The translations under genes and the position numbers were made by a program. From Rubrivivax sp. A210 (GTDB taxonomy: Bacteria > Pseudomonadota > Gammaproteobacteria > Burkholderiales > Burkholderiaceae_C): 64,000 nucleotides of DNA. Where the stretch lies: contig NZ_CAJGBN010000012.1 in the NCBI RefSeq assembly GCF_904426505.1, positions 62,001 through 126,000 on the forward strand, in the 5' to 3' direction. Of this stretch, positions 32,955-43,236 are shown one piece after another. A model generated the notes under the pieces. It saw only the letters and a list, made by a program, of their open reading frames with translations. It ran no database searches and was not told the origin of the DNA. Position 1 is the stretch's first letter; every line of letters begins with the position of its first letter.

Positions 32955-34517
32955 CTAAGCCCGAGCGCCCTCCGCCAGGCGGAAGGTCTGCACCAGCCGC
33001 GCCAGCTGCGCGGCGTGTTCGCTCAGGCTGGCAGCGGCGGCGCTGCTTTGCTCCACCAGCGCGGCATTCTGCTGCGTCACCTCGTCGAGCTGGCCGATGG
33101 CGGCGTCAACCTGGCCCACGCCCTGGCTTTGCTCGGTGATGGCGCCGGTGATCTGGCGCACCAGCTGGCCTATGGCCTGGACCTCCTCGACGGTGGCCGT
33201 CACCTCGTGCCGCGCCGCGTCGGTCTGTTTCGCGCCGGCATCGACGCGCTCGAGGCTGCCCTGGATGAGCGACTTGATCTCTCGCGCCGCCGCCGCCGAG
33301 CGCTGGGCCAGGTTGCGCACCTCGGTGGCAACAACCGCGAAACCGCGCCCCTGCTCGCCAGCCCGCGCCGCCTCGACGGCGGCGTTCAGCGCCAGGATGT
33401 TGGTCTGGAAGGCGATGCCGTCGATAACGCCGATGATGTCGGCCACCTTGCGCGACGACTCCGAGATCTGCCCCATCGTCGCCACCAGTTCGGCTACCGC
33501 CTCGCCGCCCCGTCGTGCTGCGGCCACGCCGCGCTCGGCCAGGGCATCAGCCTGCTGCGCCGTCTCGCTGCTGGCGCGCAGGCCCGCCGTCAACTCGTCC
33601 ATCGAGGCGGCCGTCTGCTCCAGATTGGCCGCCTGCTCCTCGGTGCGCTGGCTCAGGTCGGCCGAGCCGGTGGCAATCTCTGACGAGCCGGTGGCGATGC
33701 CGTCGCTGCTCTGGCGCACCTGGGCCACCAGCCGCGACAGCGCACCCACCATGTCTTTCAGGGACTGCAGCAGTTCGCCGGCCTCGTCGCGCGAATTGAC
33801 CTCGATGGACACACTGAGGTCGCCGGCTGCCACCGTGTGCGCCACCGCCACGGCGCGCTTGATGGGCTCGATCACCGAGCGTTCGATGCCCAGCGCCAGC
33901 ACGACGCCGAACATCGCCGCCAGGGCCGCCAGCACCGCCATTGTCAGGCGGCCGGAATCGGCAGCACCGCGCACGCTGGCCACCGCATCGCGCATCTTGC
34001 GGCCCTGGGTGGTGACGAGTTGGTCCACCGCCTTGAAATAGGCGGCCTGCAGCGGTCTGACCTCGTCGATCAGCGTGCGCGTGGCCTTGGCGGCCTCGTC
34101 GCCCTGAGCCAGCGCGATGGCCTTGTTCATCGCCGCGTCGTAGGGCGAGAGCGTCGACTTCACCGCGCCCAGCAGCTTGTGGCCTTCGTCGTCGAGATCG
34201 CCGCGTGCCAGGGCGTCAAGCAGTTCGGTATTGCGAGCGCGCATCTTCTCGATGCGTTCGAGTTCCGACTTTCGCCCGCTGGCGTCGGTCAGCAACAGGA
34301 TGTTGCGCACGCCGCGCGCAACGACATTCAGGTTGTCCTTGATCTCGCTCAGTTGCTCGACCTTGAGCAATTGGTCACCGCTCAGCCGCGCAACCGCCGC
34401 TTCGATGTGCGAGAGCTTGAAGTAGGCCGCCACGGCCATGCCGATCGCGATGATGATCATCAGGCCGAAGCCGAGAGTCAGTCGCGACCCGATCTTCCAA
34501 TTGCCGAATGCCGACAT
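32955..34517 (-). CDS. Methyl-accepting chemotaxis protein
   Basis: A 520-residue chemoreceptor. Membrane helices near residues 13-35 and 190-212 bracket a periplasmic four-helix-bundle sensor (4HB_MCP type). A HAMP domain ([20 protein letters not shown]) and the long signalling hairpin follow, with the tip motif [20 protein letters not shown] and [19 protein letters not shown] for CheA/CheW binding. It ends without the CheR-docking pentapeptide. The ligand cannot be predicted. A sigma-28-like promoter is placed 39 bases upstream of the start. Confidence 0.93.
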   Translation of the reverse strand: MSAFGNWKIGSRLTLGFGLMIIIAIGMAVAAYFKLSHIEAAVARLSGDQLLKVEQLSEIKDNLNVVARGVRNILLLTDASGRKSELERIEKMRARNTELLDALARGDLDDEGHKLLGAVKSTLSPYDAAMNKAIALAQGDEAAKATRTLIDEVRPLQAAYFKAVDQLVTTQGRKMRDAVASVRGAADSGRLTMAVLAALAAMFGVVLALGIERSVIEPIKRAVAVAHTVAAGDLSVSIEVNSRDEAGELLQSLKDMVGALSRLVAQVRQSSDGIATGSSEIATGSADLSQRTEEQAANLEQTAASMDELTAGLRASSETAQQADALAERGVAAARRGGEAVAELVATMGQISESSRKVADIIGVIDGIAFQTNILALNAAVEAARAGEQGRGFAVVATEVRNLAQRSAAAAREIKSLIQGSLERVDAGAKQTDAARHEVTATVEEVQAIGQLVRQITGAITEQSQGVGQVDAAIGQLDEVTQQNAALVEQSSAAAASLSEHAAQLARLVQTFRLAEGARA

Positions 34518-34555
34518 GGCCGCGCCCCGTCTTTCTTGCCGATGCAGTGATCAGA

Positions 34556-34582
34556 CTTTCGGCAGCGCGCGGGAAAACCTGA
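34556..34582 (-). promoter_or_regulatory. Sigma-28 (FliA) type promoter of chemoreceptor gene
   Basis: On the minus strand TCAGGTTT, 11 bases, GCCGAAAG. This matches TAAAGTTT-N11-GCCGATAA at six of eight positions in each half with exact spacing. Chemoreceptor genes are classic FliA targets, which supports the call. The remaining gap to the tRNA (34583-34785) shows no gene. Confidence 0.55.
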
Positions 34583-34785
34583 GGTAAACCCCGATCAAGC
34601 AGCGGTGTTCACGGTCATGCGGAGCGGACGGCCCAGAGGCTGGCTATGCCGCGGCGCGCATCTCTGGGCTGGCGGGCTGCAGAAACTCGCCCTCGGTTTC
34701 GGCGGCGCAGTCTGCGACCGGCACCGGGCGTCTTCAACGGCGTAGCGGCGTCCGCACAGCCTTCAGCCATTGCCAGGAGATTCCC

Positions 34786-34862
34786 TGGTAGGCCGTGTTG
34801 GACTTGAACCAACGACCAAAGGATTATGAGTCCTCTGCTCTGACCAACTGAGCTAACGGCCC
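34786..34862 (-). tRNA. tRNA-Met (CAT), elongator
   Basis: A 77-base cloverleaf including the encoded CCA. On the minus strand: acceptor GGGCCGT pairs with ACGGCCT (first pair G-U), D arm TAGCTCAGTTGGTCAGAGCA, anticodon stem-loop GGACTCATAATCC with CAT, T arm GTTGGTTCAAGTCCAAC. The D and T arms are canonical. The lack of the initiator features (a C-A mismatch at 1-72 and GGG/CCC anticodon stem) indicates elongator Met rather than fMet; a CAT anticodon could also be tRNA-Ile2 if modified. Confidence 0.9.
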
Positions 34863-34899
34863 AGGGAAGCCGGCATTCTAGGCGGGGCGCCGGGGCCGC

Positions 34900-35931
34900 T
34901 CAGGGCTTGCCGGAAAGCGCGTTGCCCACCAGGCGGGCGGTGATGTCGACGATCTGGATCATGCGGTCGTAGGCCATGCGGGTGGGGCCTATCACGCCCA
35001 GGGTGCCGACCACGCGGCCGTCGACCTCATAGGGCGCGGTGACGACCGAGAGTTCCTCGAAGGGCACGACGTGGCTCTCGCCGCCGATGTAGATGCGCAC
35101 GCCCTCGGCGCGGCTGCTCACGTCCAGCAGGCGCATCAGTTCGGTCTTCTGCTCGAAGACATCGAAGAGGCGGCGCAGGCTGCTCATGTCGCTGCCGTAG
35201 TCCTGCATCGTGAGCAGGTTGCGTTCGCCCGAGACGACGACGTTGTCGCTGCTCTCGGCCAGCACCTCGGTGCCGGCCTGCACCGCCGCCTGCATCAACA
35301 GTGCGATCTCGCCGCGCAGCGCGTCGATCTCGCGCTTGAGCCGCTCTCGCACCTCTTCCACGCTGAGGCCGGCATAGTGCATGTTGAGGTAGTTGGTGGC
35401 CTCCACCAACTCGGCGCCGCTGTAGTCGCGTGCGGTGAAGATGACGCGGTTCTGCACGTCGCCGTCGGGCGCCACCAAAATCACCAGCACGCGCTTTTCG
35501 CCCAGTCGCAGGAACTCGATATGGTGAAAGACGCTGGCCTTGCGCGGCGCCGACACGACGCCGACGAAATGCGACAGGCTGGATAGCAGCGAGGCCGCCT
35601 GCGCGATGACGCGCTGGGGCTGGTCGGGGTGCAGTTGCTCGCGCGCCGCCGCCACCTCGGCCGGAACCGACGCCAGATCCAGCGGCCGCGCCGTGAGCAT
35701 GGTGTCGACGAAAAGCCGGTAGCCTCGCGCCGTGGGAATGCGGCCGGCGCTGGTGTGGGGGCTGGCGATCAGGCCCAGCTCCTCGAGGTCGGCCATCACG
35801 TTGCGGATGGTGGCCGGAGAGAGGTCCAGCCCCGAGGTGCGCGACAGCGTGCGCGAGCCGACGGGCGTGCCATCGGCGATGTAGCGCTCCACCAGCGCCT
35901 TCAGCAGCGTGCGGGCACGGTCATCGAGCAT
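34900..35931 (-). CDS. hrcA: Heat-inducible transcription repressor HrcA
   Basis: A 343-residue HrcA. The N-terminal winged helix is clear ([55 protein letters not shown]), followed by the GAF-like and dimerisation domains ([38 protein letters not shown]). It represses heat-shock genes through CIRCE elements; none was noticed in this window. It is divergent from nadK, a conserved arrangement. ATG 35931 is preferred over a start eight codons upstream. Confidence 0.94.
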   Translation of the reverse strand: MLDDRARTLLKALVERYIADGTPVGSRTLSRTSGLDLSPATIRNVMADLEELGLIASPHTSAGRIPTARGYRLFVDTMLTARPLDLASVPAEVAAAREQLHPDQPQRVIAQAASLLSSLSHFVGVVSAPRKASVFHHIEFLRLGEKRVLVILVAPDGDVQNRVIFTARDYSGAELVEATNYLNMHYAGLSVEEVRERLKREIDALRGEIALLMQAAVQAGTEVLAESSDNVVVSGERNLLTMQDYGSDMSSLRRLFDVFEQKTELMRLLDVSSRAEGVRIYIGGESHVVPFEELSVVTAPYEVDGRVVGTLGVIGPTRMAYDRMIQIVDITARLVGNALSGKP

Positions 35932-35938
35932 GGACGTG

Positions 35939-35991
35939 ATTGTAGGGAGGCGCACCGCCGGCCCTGGGTGGGCCGGGCCCTATGGTGTAAT
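35939..35991. promoter_or_regulatory. Divergent hrcA/nadK promoters with very short leaders
   Basis: TACAAT on the minus strand (35944-35939) ends seven bases before the hrcA ATG. TGTAAT on the plus strand (35986-35991) ends seven bases before the nadK ATG. Both transcripts would start at or just before the start codon. -35 elements are not convincing. Confidence 0.4.
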
Positions 35992-35998
35992 GCTTCGC

Positions 35999-36874
35999 AT
36001 GCCGTCGGGGTTCCGTCATGCTGCGATCGTGGGTAAATATCAAGCGCGTGGCATCCGCCCGCTGCTCGAGGAAATCGCCCATTTCCTGATCGATCAGGGC
36101 CTCGATGTCTCGTTCGAGCGCGAGACCGCCAACGCCACCGGCGTCACCGATTTCGATTCCCTCACCACCGAGGAATTGGGCCGCCAGTGCGACATCGCGG
36201 TGGTGGTGGGCGGTGACGGCACGATGCTGGGCATTGCCCGCGAGCTGGCGCGCTGGAAGATGCCGCTGGTGGGCATCAACCAGGGGCGCCTGGGCTTCAT
36301 CACCGACATCCCCATCGGCCAGTACAAGGACGCGCTGGTGCCGATGATTGCCGGCGACTATGAAGAAGAGCAGCGCTCCATGCTCGAGAGCGAAGTCTGG
36401 CGCGACGGCGAGAAGCTGTTCGAGGCGCTCTCGCTCAACGATGTGGTGGTGAGCCGCGGCGCCACCGTGAGCATGGTCGAGCTGCGTGTCGATGTGGACG
36501 ACGACTTCGTCGCCAATATGCGTGCCGACGGCCTCATCGTCGCCACCCCCACTGGCGCCACCGCCTACGCGCTGTCGGCCGGCGGCCCCATCCTGCACCC
36601 GGGCATCGGCGGCTGGGTGCTGCTGCCCATCGCCTCGCACACGCTGTCCAACCGCCCCATCGTGCTGCCCGACAGCGGCGAGGTGCGCATCCGCATCGTC
36701 GCAGGCAAGGACGTGTCGGCCAATTTCGACATGCACAACCTGGCCAGCCTGATGATCGGCGACCAGATCCGTGTGCACCGCTCGGCCTTCACGGTGCGCT
36801 TCCTGCACCCGCGCGGCTGGAGCTACTACGCGACCTTGCGCCGCAAGCTGCGCTGGTACGAAGGCGTGGTCTAG
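35999..36874 (+). CDS. nadK: NAD kinase
   Basis: A 291-residue enzyme phosphorylating NAD to NADP. The ATP/NAD motif [12 protein letters not shown], the [11 protein letters not shown] segment, LNDVVVSRG, and the [19 protein letters not shown] loop are present. ATG 35999 gives the family N-terminus ([15 protein letters not shown]); ATG 35990 would add three residues. It heads a plus-strand run nadK-recN-rapZ, as in many betaproteobacteria. Confidence 0.95.
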   Translation: MPSGFRHAAIVGKYQARGIRPLLEEIAHFLIDQGLDVSFERETANATGVTDFDSLTTEELGRQCDIAVVVGGDGTMLGIARELARWKMPLVGINQGRLGFITDIPIGQYKDALVPMIAGDYEEEQRSMLESEVWRDGEKLFEALSLNDVVVSRGATVSMVELRVDVDDDFVANMRADGLIVATPTGATAYALSAGGPILHPGIGGWVLLPIASHTLSNRPIVLPDSGEVRIRIVAGKDVSANFDMHNLASLMIGDQIRVHRSAFTVRFLHPRGWSYYATLRRKLRWYEGVV

Positions 36875-36876
36875 CC

Positions 36877-38535
36877 ATGCTGCGCCGGCTCACGCTGCGG
36901 GATGTGGTCATCGTCGCCGAGCTCGAGGTCGATCTCGGCGCCGGCTTCACCGTGCTGACCGGCGAGACCGGGGCCGGCAAGTCCATCCTGGTCGACGCCC
37001 TGCAGCTGGCCCTGGGAAATCGCGCCGACGCCGGCCTGGTGCGCGAGGGCGCGGCGCGCGCCGAGGTCAGCGCCGAGTTCGATACCCCGCCGGCACTGCG
37101 CCCCTGGCTGGACGAGGCTGGCTTCGCCGCCGACGAGACGCTGCTGCTGCGGCGCGCCGTCGATGCGCAAGGCAAGAGCCGCGCCTGGATCAACGGCAGC
37201 CCGGCCACCCTGGCGCAGCTGCGCGAGGCGTCCGAACACCTGGTCGAAATCCACGGCCAGCACGCCTGGCAGAGCCTGACGCGGCCCCTCGCCGTGCGCG
37301 CCCTGCTCGACGCCCAGGCCGGCGCCGACACCGCAGCGCTGGCCGCCGCCTGGCAGGCCTGGCGCCAGGCCACCGCGCGGTTGGAGGACGCGCGAGGCCG
37401 CCAGGAGACGCTGGCGCGCGAGCGCGAGCGGCTGGCCTGGCAGATTGCTGAACTCGACAAGCTCGCCCCCGCCACCGGCGAGTGGGAGCAGATCAACGCC
37501 GAGCACCAGCGGCTGGCCCACGGCCAGGCCCTGCTGGACGGGGCCCGCGCCGCGCGGCTGGCGGTGTCGGAAGACGACGACGCTGCCACCGTGAAGCTGG
37601 CGCGCGCCATCGATGCGCTCGAAGCGGTGCAGGCCTATGACGCCGAGCTGGGCACGGTGGCCGAAGTGCTGCGCGCTGCCCAGGCCCAGGCCGAGGACGC
37701 GGCGCACAGCCTGCACGCCTACCTGGGCCGGCGCGAACCCGACCCCGAACGCCTGGACGCGCTCGACCAGCGGCTGGGCCAGTGGGTGGCGCTGGCGCGG
37801 CGCTACCGGCGCCAGCCAGCCGAGCTGCCGGCCCTGCTGGAAGGCTGGCGCTCCGAGCTGGCCGGCATCGAGGCCTCGGCCGACCTGGCGGCACTGGAAG
37901 CCGCTGCGGCACGCGCCGAAGCCGCCTGGCGCAAGGAGGCCGAGGTGCTGTCACGGCTGCGCCGCAAGGCCGCACCCCGGCTGGCCGCCGCCGTCACCCA
38001 GGCCATGCAGCAGCTGGGCATGGCCGGCGGCCGTTTCGAGGTGGCGCTGCTGCCGCAAGACACGCCCCAGGCCTTTGGCCTGGAAGCCGCCGAATTCCGC
38101 GTCGCCGGCCACGCCGGCAGCACGCCTCGCGCGCTGGCCAAGGTCGCCTCGGGCGGCGAGCTGTCGCGCCTGGCCCTGGCTATCGCGGTGACGACGTCAG
38201 GCGGCGGCGCGGCGCAGACATCGACGCTGATCTTCGACGAGATCGACGCCGGCGTCGGCGGCACCGTGGCCGACAGCGTGGGCCGGCTGATGAAGCAGCT
38301 CGGCGGCTCGAGCCAGGTGCTGGCCGTCACCCACCTGGCCCAGGTGGCCGCCTGCGCCGACCACCACTTCCTCGTCAGCAAGGCGCTGCGCGGACGCCAG
38401 ACGGTGTCGGACGTGCGCGCGGTCGAGGGCGAGGCCCGCGTCGGCGAGATCGCGCGCATGCTGGGCGGCGAGACGCTGTCGGGCACGGCCCACGCCCAGG
38501 CCCTGCTCGGCACCCGTTCGGACGGCTGTCGATGA
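36877..38535 (+). CDS. recN: DNA repair protein RecN
   Basis: A 552-residue SMC-like ATPase of normal length. Walker [15 protein letters not shown] is at the N-terminus, coiled-coil arms rich in Ala, Arg and Glu occupy about 160-370, and the C-terminal half carries [16 protein letters not shown] (signature) and [13 protein letters not shown] (Walker B), then [17 protein letters not shown]. It aids double-strand-break repair. Its stop overlaps the rapZ start (ATGA). Confidence 0.94.
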   Translation: MLRRLTLRDVVIVAELEVDLGAGFTVLTGETGAGKSILVDALQLALGNRADAGLVREGAARAEVSAEFDTPPALRPWLDEAGFAADETLLLRRAVDAQGKSRAWINGSPATLAQLREASEHLVEIHGQHAWQSLTRPLAVRALLDAQAGADTAALAAAWQAWRQATARLEDARGRQETLARERERLAWQIAELDKLAPATGEWEQINAEHQRLAHGQALLDGARAARLAVSEDDDAATVKLARAIDALEAVQAYDAELGTVAEVLRAAQAQAEDAAHSLHAYLGRREPDPERLDALDQRLGQWVALARRYRRQPAELPALLEGWRSELAGIEASADLAALEAAAARAEAAWRKEAEVLSRLRRKAAPRLAAAVTQAMQQLGMAGGRFEVALLPQDTPQAFGLEAAEFRVAGHAGSTPRALAKVASGGELSRLALAIAVTTSGGGAAQTSTLIFDEIDAGVGGTVADSVGRLMKQLGGSSQVLAVTHLAQVAACADHHFLVSKALRGRQTVSDVRAVEGEARVGEIARMLGGETLSGTAHAQALLGTRSDGCR

Positions 38536-39431
38536 GCGAGTGGATGGCCCTCGACGGCCCGCACCGCGACGAGGTCATCCTCGTCACCGGCATCTCGGGC
38601 TCGGGCAAGTCGGTGGCCCTGCATGCGTTGGAAGACGCCGGCTATTTCTGCGTCGACAACCTGCCGCCGGAGCTGCTGCGCGACTTCATCCGCCTCGAGC
38701 ACGAGCGCTTTGCCCACCGCGTGGCGGCCGCCGTGGACGTGCGCACGGCGAACTCGCTGCCGGTGCTGGTGCCGCTCATCGACGAGCTGCGCAGCGAGGG
38801 CGTGCGCATCCGGCCCATCTTCCTCGACGCCAGCACCGACGCCCTGGTGCGCCGCTTTTCCGAGACGCGGCGCCCGCATCCTCTCACCACCCAGCCGGCC
38901 GGCGAAGACGCCTCCCGCGCGCTGATCGACGCCATCGAGCTGGAACGCGCGCTGCTGGCCGACCTGCGCGAGGTCTCCACCGTGATCGACACCAGCCAGT
39001 TGCGCCCGGCGCTGCTGCGCAGCTGGGTGCGCTCGCTGGTGGGTGCGCGCGACGCCGCGTTGACCCTGGTCTTCGAATCCTTCGCCTTCAAGCACGGCGT
39101 GCCGCTGGACGCCGACTTCGTGTTCGACGTGCGCGTGCTGCCCAATCCGTACTACGTGCGCGAACTGCGCCCGCTGACCGGCCGCGATGCGCCGGTGGCC
39201 GCCTTCCTCGAGGCCCAGCCCGAGGTGCGCGAGATGCTGGCCCAGATCGAGCAGTTCCTGACGCGCTGGCTGCCCTCCTTCGAGGACGACCAACGCAGCT
39301 ACCTCACGGTGGCCATAGGCTGCACCGGCGGCCAGCACCGCTCGGTCTACAGCGTCGAATGGCTGGCGCGCCGCTTCGAGGGCCGCCATGCGACCCTGGT
39401 GCGCCACCGCGAACTGGACGCCAAGGGCTGA
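38532..39431 (+). CDS. rapZ: RNase adapter protein RapZ
   Basis: A 299-residue P-loop protein (Walker [10 protein letters not shown] near residue 20). The family motifs [58 protein letters not shown] and [17 protein letters not shown] are intact. In enterobacteria RapZ directs RNase E to the GlmZ small RNA and senses glucosamine-6-phosphate; in betaproteobacteria its RNA target is not established. Confidence 0.94.
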   Translation: MSEWMALDGPHRDEVILVTGISGSGKSVALHALEDAGYFCVDNLPPELLRDFIRLEHERFAHRVAAAVDVRTANSLPVLVPLIDELRSEGVRIRPIFLDASTDALVRRFSETRRPHPLTTQPAGEDASRALIDAIELERALLADLREVSTVIDTSQLRPALLRSWVRSLVGARDAALTLVFESFAFKHGVPLDADFVFDVRVLPNPYYVRELRPLTGRDAPVAAFLEAQPEVREMLAQIEQFLTRWLPSFEDDQRSYLTVAIGCTGGQHRSVYSVEWLARRFEGRHATLVRHRELDAKG

Positions 39432-39435
39432 AGGC

Positions 39436-40089
39436 TTGAGAGGCAATCCCAAGCGCGCCAAGGGCGCCGCACCGGCTGCCGGTTGGCCCGACCCGCTGCC
39501 GCTGTTTCCGCTGCGCCTGGTGCTGTTTCCTGGCGCGCTGCTGGGGCTCAAGGTCTTCGAGGCGCGCTACCTCGACCTCGTCGCCGACTGCCTGCGCACG
39601 CGGCAACCCTTTGGCGTGGTCTGCCTGCAGGCCGGCGCCGAGGTCGGCGGCCAGGCGGTGGCGCTCGAAGCCACCGGCACCCTGGCCCACATCGAAGAGG
39701 CCGACGCCGAGCAGGCCGGCATCCTGCGCCTGCGCTGCCACGGCGGCCAACGCTTCCGCCTGCGCGGGCAGGCGCAGCGGCGCGACAACGGCCTCTGGGT
39801 GGCGCCGGTCGAGCCCCTGGCCGACGACCCGCCGCGCCTGCCCGGCGTGGCCATGCTGGCCACGGTCACCGCGCTGGCCGAGGCCATACGCAAGCTGCGC
39901 GGCCTCCAGCGCACGCCCTTTGCAGAGCCCTACCGGCTGGACGACGCCGGCTGGGTGGCCAACCGCTGGTGCGAGCTGCTGCCGGTGCCGCTGGCGGCCA
40001 AGCAGAAGCTGATGGAGCTGGAAGACCCGGTGCTGAGGCTGAGCCTGGTGGACGGCTTCCTGCGCGACAAGAAGGTCGTGGTCGGCTGA
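39436..40089 (+). CDS. Lon N-terminal-like (LON substrate-binding) protein
   Basis: A 217-residue protein from TTG 39436, four bases after rapZ; no ATG lies near the domain start. The domain (DPLPLFPLRLVLFPGALLGLKVFEARYLDLVADCL) is the Lon N-terminal fold without ATPase or protease parts. Function of these stand-alone proteins is unclear; they may bind unfolded proteins. It abuts mutY on the opposite strand end-to-end. Confidence 0.82.
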   Translation: MRGNPKRAKGAAPAAGWPDPLPLFPLRLVLFPGALLGLKVFEARYLDLVADCLRTRQPFGVVCLQAGAEVGGQAVALEATGTLAHIEEADAEQAGILRLRCHGGQRFRLRGQAQRRDNGLWVAPVEPLADDPPRLPGVAMLATVTALAEAIRKLRGLQRTPFAEPYRLDDAGWVANRWCELLPVPLAAKQKLMELEDPVLRLSLVDGFLRDKKVVVG

Positions 40090-41148
40090 TCAGTCAGCCG
40101 CGCTTTCGAGCAGGCGCCGGATCGGCGCCGCCAGGCCCAGGGCCAGGGCCTCGTCGCGCGTCACCCAGCGGCCGTCGCCCAGCGCGGCCGGTGCCGCAGC
40201 GCGCGCCGGCCACTGCCATTGCAGCGGTGCCAGCGTCCAGTCGAAATGGGTCAGCGCGTGCTGCAGCTCGGGTAACCACTCGCCCTGGCCGGGCCAGCCG
40301 GCAACGGCCGCCGCCAGAGCCTCGGATGACTCGTACTGCGGCAGGCTCCAAAGCCCGGCCCAGACCCCCGGCGCCGGGCGTTGCACCAGCCAGACCCGCC
40401 CGCCGCGGCGCAGCCACAGCAGCGCGTGGCGACGCTGGCCGCGCTTGAGCCGGCGCGACTTGAGGGGCAGCCGCTCGGGGCTGCCACTGGCGTGCGCGAC
40501 GCAGTCCGCGGCCAGCGGGCAGCGCTCGCAATCCGGCCGCCGCGCGCTGCAGACGCTGGCGCCCAGGTCCATCAGGCCTTGGGTGTAAGCCACCATCTGC
40601 GGCGCTGGTGGCAGCAGCGCCTGGGCGCGATCCCACAGCCGGCGCTGTTCAACGGCGCTGGCCAGGTCGCCCTCGAAGCCAAGTGCCCGTGCCAGCACGC
40701 GCTTGACGTTGCCGTCGAGGATGGCCACGCGCTCGTCGAAGCAGAAGGCGGCGATGGCGGCGGCTGTCGATTCGCCGATGCCGGGCAGTTGCGCCAGGCC
40801 GTCGCGTGTGGCCGGAAAGGCGCCGCCGTGCTCGGCCACCACGACTTGGGCGCAGCGGTGGAGGTTGCGCGCCCGGCTGTAGTAGCCCAGTCCGCTCCAC
40901 AGGGCCAGCACCTCGTCCAGCGGCGCCGCCGCCAGCGCCCGCACATCGGGGAAACGCTGCAGGAAGCGCGCGTAATAGCTGCGCACCGTGGCCACCTGGG
41001 TCTGCTGCAGCATGACCTCGGACAGCCAGACACGGAAAGGGTCGCGCGTACCCTGCCAAGGCAGGTCGTGGCGGCCGTGATGGCGCTGCCAGGCCACCAC
41101 GCGGGTGGCGATGTCGGGGGCGCGGTGCGGCGCCGAGGCCCGGCTCAC
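40090..41148 (-). CDS. mutY: Adenine DNA glycosylase MutY
   Basis: A 352-residue glycosylase removing adenine mispaired with 8-oxoguanine. Motifs: LSEVMLQQTQV, helix-hairpin-helix LPGIGESTAAAIAAF, catalytic Asp in ILDGNVKRVLARALG, and the iron-sulfur ligands C-x6-C-x2-C-x5-C (CSARRPDCERCPLAADC). A C-terminal NUDIX-like domain follows (GVWAGLWSLPQY). The start overlaps the stop of a dynamin-like gene. Confidence 0.94.
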   Translation of the reverse strand: MSRASAPHRAPDIATRVVAWQRHHGRHDLPWQGTRDPFRVWLSEVMLQQTQVATVRSYYARFLQRFPDVRALAAAPLDEVLALWSGLGYYSRARNLHRCAQVVVAEHGGAFPATRDGLAQLPGIGESTAAAIAAFCFDERVAILDGNVKRVLARALGFEGDLASAVEQRRLWDRAQALLPPAPQMVAYTQGLMDLGASVCSARRPDCERCPLAADCVAHASGSPERLPLKSRRLKRGQRRHALLWLRRGGRVWLVQRPAPGVWAGLWSLPQYESSEALAAAVAGWPGQGEWLPELQHALTHFDWTLAPLQWQWPARAAAPAALGDGRWVTRDEALALGLAAPIRRLLESAAD

Positions 41149-43136
41149 GCGGCGTTGCGCACCGCGGCCACGCGGGGGGCCACGGCGGAATCGTCGGCCT
41201 CCCAGGCCATGTCGCGCGCATTGGCAATGGCATCGGCGGCGATGGCATCGAGGCGGCCCTGCAACTGGCGCAGATGGTCGTCCTGGGCCTGCACCTCGGC
41301 GATGCGCAACTCAAGCCCGCCGGCCGCCGCCTGCACGCGCTTGAGCGCATCGCGCCGGCGCGAGAAGCTCTTGCGCCGCTCGCGCAACTGCATCTCGACC
41401 TGGCCTTGCGCAGCCTTGCTCCACATCTCCAACTCGCCGGCGGCGTTCTCGAACACCACGCGCAGCTTGGACAGCAGCATGCGCCGGAACTGCTCGGCAA
41501 AGCCCGGCGCCGCCATGCGCCAGGCCTGGCTGAAGCCGAGGTAGCGGCCATAGCTCTGCTCGATGAGCTCGATCTCGCCGCGGAAGCTGTGCAGCGAGGG
41601 CACGGGGCCCAGCGCGAAGGCGAAGCCGAACTCGGTGTTGAGCTGCACGAAACTCGCCTCGAGCATCTGCCGCATTTCCTCGGCCTGGTGGGCGGCGTTG
41701 TCGAGCGCGGCGCCCAGACGCTTCATCAGCGTCTCGAAGACGCCGCGGCCGCCCAGGATGAAGGGGCGCGAGCCCAGCGACGAATGCATGGCCGCCACCT
41801 CGGTGCGCAGCACGTCGCTGGAAAGCAGCGCCAGCAGCGTGCGCAGGATCTTGGCCTGCACCGCGCGCAAGGCCGCCAGGCGCGACATGCAGCGCTCGAA
41901 ATCGGCGACCTCGTTGTCGACACGCTCGATCATCATGCGCAGCTTGGTCGCACTCTTGCCGCGCAGCCCGCGCAGCTCGAGCAATTGCTCGGCCTGCTGG
42001 CGGCGGCGGTCGGTCAGCCGCCGGCTGGCGCCGTGGCGCAACTGCTCCACCACACCCACCACCGAATGCACCAGCAGCTCTTGACGATGCGGCAGCAGGT
42101 CGGCCGCCAGCGCTTCTTCCAGCGCCGGCAGGCGGCTGGCCACCAGCCCCGCAGCATGGCCTTCGAGCCGCGCCGTGAGCGCATCGCGCGCCGAGAGCGC
42201 GAACACGCGCGACAGCGGCACGCCCAGCGTCAGCGCCGCGCCTTCGCGCTGGTGCTCGATCTGCGCCTGGACCTGGTCAGGCGTGAGCAATGGATCGAAG
42301 AGCGCATCAATCTTGTTGAGCACGACAAAGCGCTCGAGGCTGGTCTGGCTCAGGTGCTCGCGCCAGATCGTCAGGTCGGATTTGCTGACCCCGGTGTCGG
42401 CCGCCAGCACGAAGACCACCGCATGGGCCGAGGGCAGCAGGCCCAGCGTCAGCTCGGGCTCGGCGCCGATGGCATTGAGGCCCGGCGTGTCGATGATGAC
42501 CAGGCCGCGCTGCAGCAGTGGGTGGGGGTAGTTGATGACGGCGTGGCGCCAGGCCGGCACCTCGACACTGCCATCGGCGCCCTGGGGCGGGTTGTCGTCG
42601 GGCTGGGACTCGTCCCAGAAACCCAGCGCCGTGGCCTGCTGCACGCTGACGCGCTGGGTGCGGGTCACCGCGGTCAGGGCCTGCACCAGGGTCTGGGGCT
42701 CGGCCGGGTCCAGCGGCACCACATGCCAGTGCTCGGGCCGCGGCCTCAGTTCAGCCAGCGCCAGCCCGCGCAGCCGCGTTTCAATGGGCAGCAGCATCAG
42801 CTGCGGCGCCATCTCGCGCTCGTAGCGCAGCTCCACCGGGCACATCGTGGTGCGGCCCGGCGTGGCCGGCAGCACGCGGCCTCCGGCATCGGCGAAGAAG
42901 ATGGCGTTGATCAGCTCCGACTTGCCTCGCGAGAACTCGGCCACGAAGGCGACGGTCAGGGTCTCGGCAGAGAGGCGGTCGCGCAGCGCGGCCAGCGACG
43001 CGGTATCGGCATCGTCGAGCAAGTCCTGCTCCTGCAGCGCGCGGCCGAGCTGCACGACATGGCGATCGAGCGAAGCACGCCAGGAGGCCAGGGCTTCCAG
43101 GCTCTGGGCGATACGGCTCGGGGTCGGGCTGGGCAT
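41145..43136 (-). CDS. Bacterial dynamin-like GTPase
   Basis: A 663-residue dynamin-superfamily protein. The GTPase domain has a P-loop VAEFSRGKSELINAIF (Ala where the first Gly normally stands), G2-region PATPGRTTMCPVEL, G3 DTPGLNAIG and G4 NKIDALFD. The C-terminal half is almost entirely helical (neck and stalk), with a hydrophobic stretch around LLALLSSDVLRTEV. Such proteins remodel membranes or bridge vesicles. The gene sits between mutM (100-base gap) and mutY (ATGA overlap), both for oxidised-guanine repair; the reason is not known. Confidence 0.85.
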   Translation of the reverse strand: MPSPTPSRIAQSLEALASWRASLDRHVVQLGRALQEQDLLDDADTASLAALRDRLSAETLTVAFVAEFSRGKSELINAIFFADAGGRVLPATPGRTTMCPVELRYEREMAPQLMLLPIETRLRGLALAELRPRPEHWHVVPLDPAEPQTLVQALTAVTRTQRVSVQQATALGFWDESQPDDNPPQGADGSVEVPAWRHAVINYPHPLLQRGLVIIDTPGLNAIGAEPELTLGLLPSAHAVVFVLAADTGVSKSDLTIWREHLSQTSLERFVVLNKIDALFDPLLTPDQVQAQIEHQREGAALTLGVPLSRVFALSARDALTARLEGHAAGLVASRLPALEEALAADLLPHRQELLVHSVVGVVEQLRHGASRRLTDRRRQQAEQLLELRGLRGKSATKLRMMIERVDNEVADFERCMSRLAALRAVQAKILRTLLALLSSDVLRTEVAAMHSSLGSRPFILGGRGVFETLMKRLGAALDNAAHQAEEMRQMLEASFVQLNTEFGFAFALGPVPSLHSFRGEIELIEQSYGRYLGFSQAWRMAAPGFAEQFRRMLLSKLRVVFENAAGELEMWSKAAQGQVEMQLRERRKSFSRRRDALKRVQAAAGGLELRIAEVQAQDDHLRQLQGRLDAIAADAIANARDMAWEADDSAVAPRVAAVRNAA

Positions 43137-43236
43137 GGCTTAATCCGCAGGGAATCTCCGCGGGGGTCCGCAGCGTTCCATCCTAGCGCAGCGGCACCGA
43201 CCCGCTTTGCGTGAAATTCGCCGCATTCCGTTTCTG

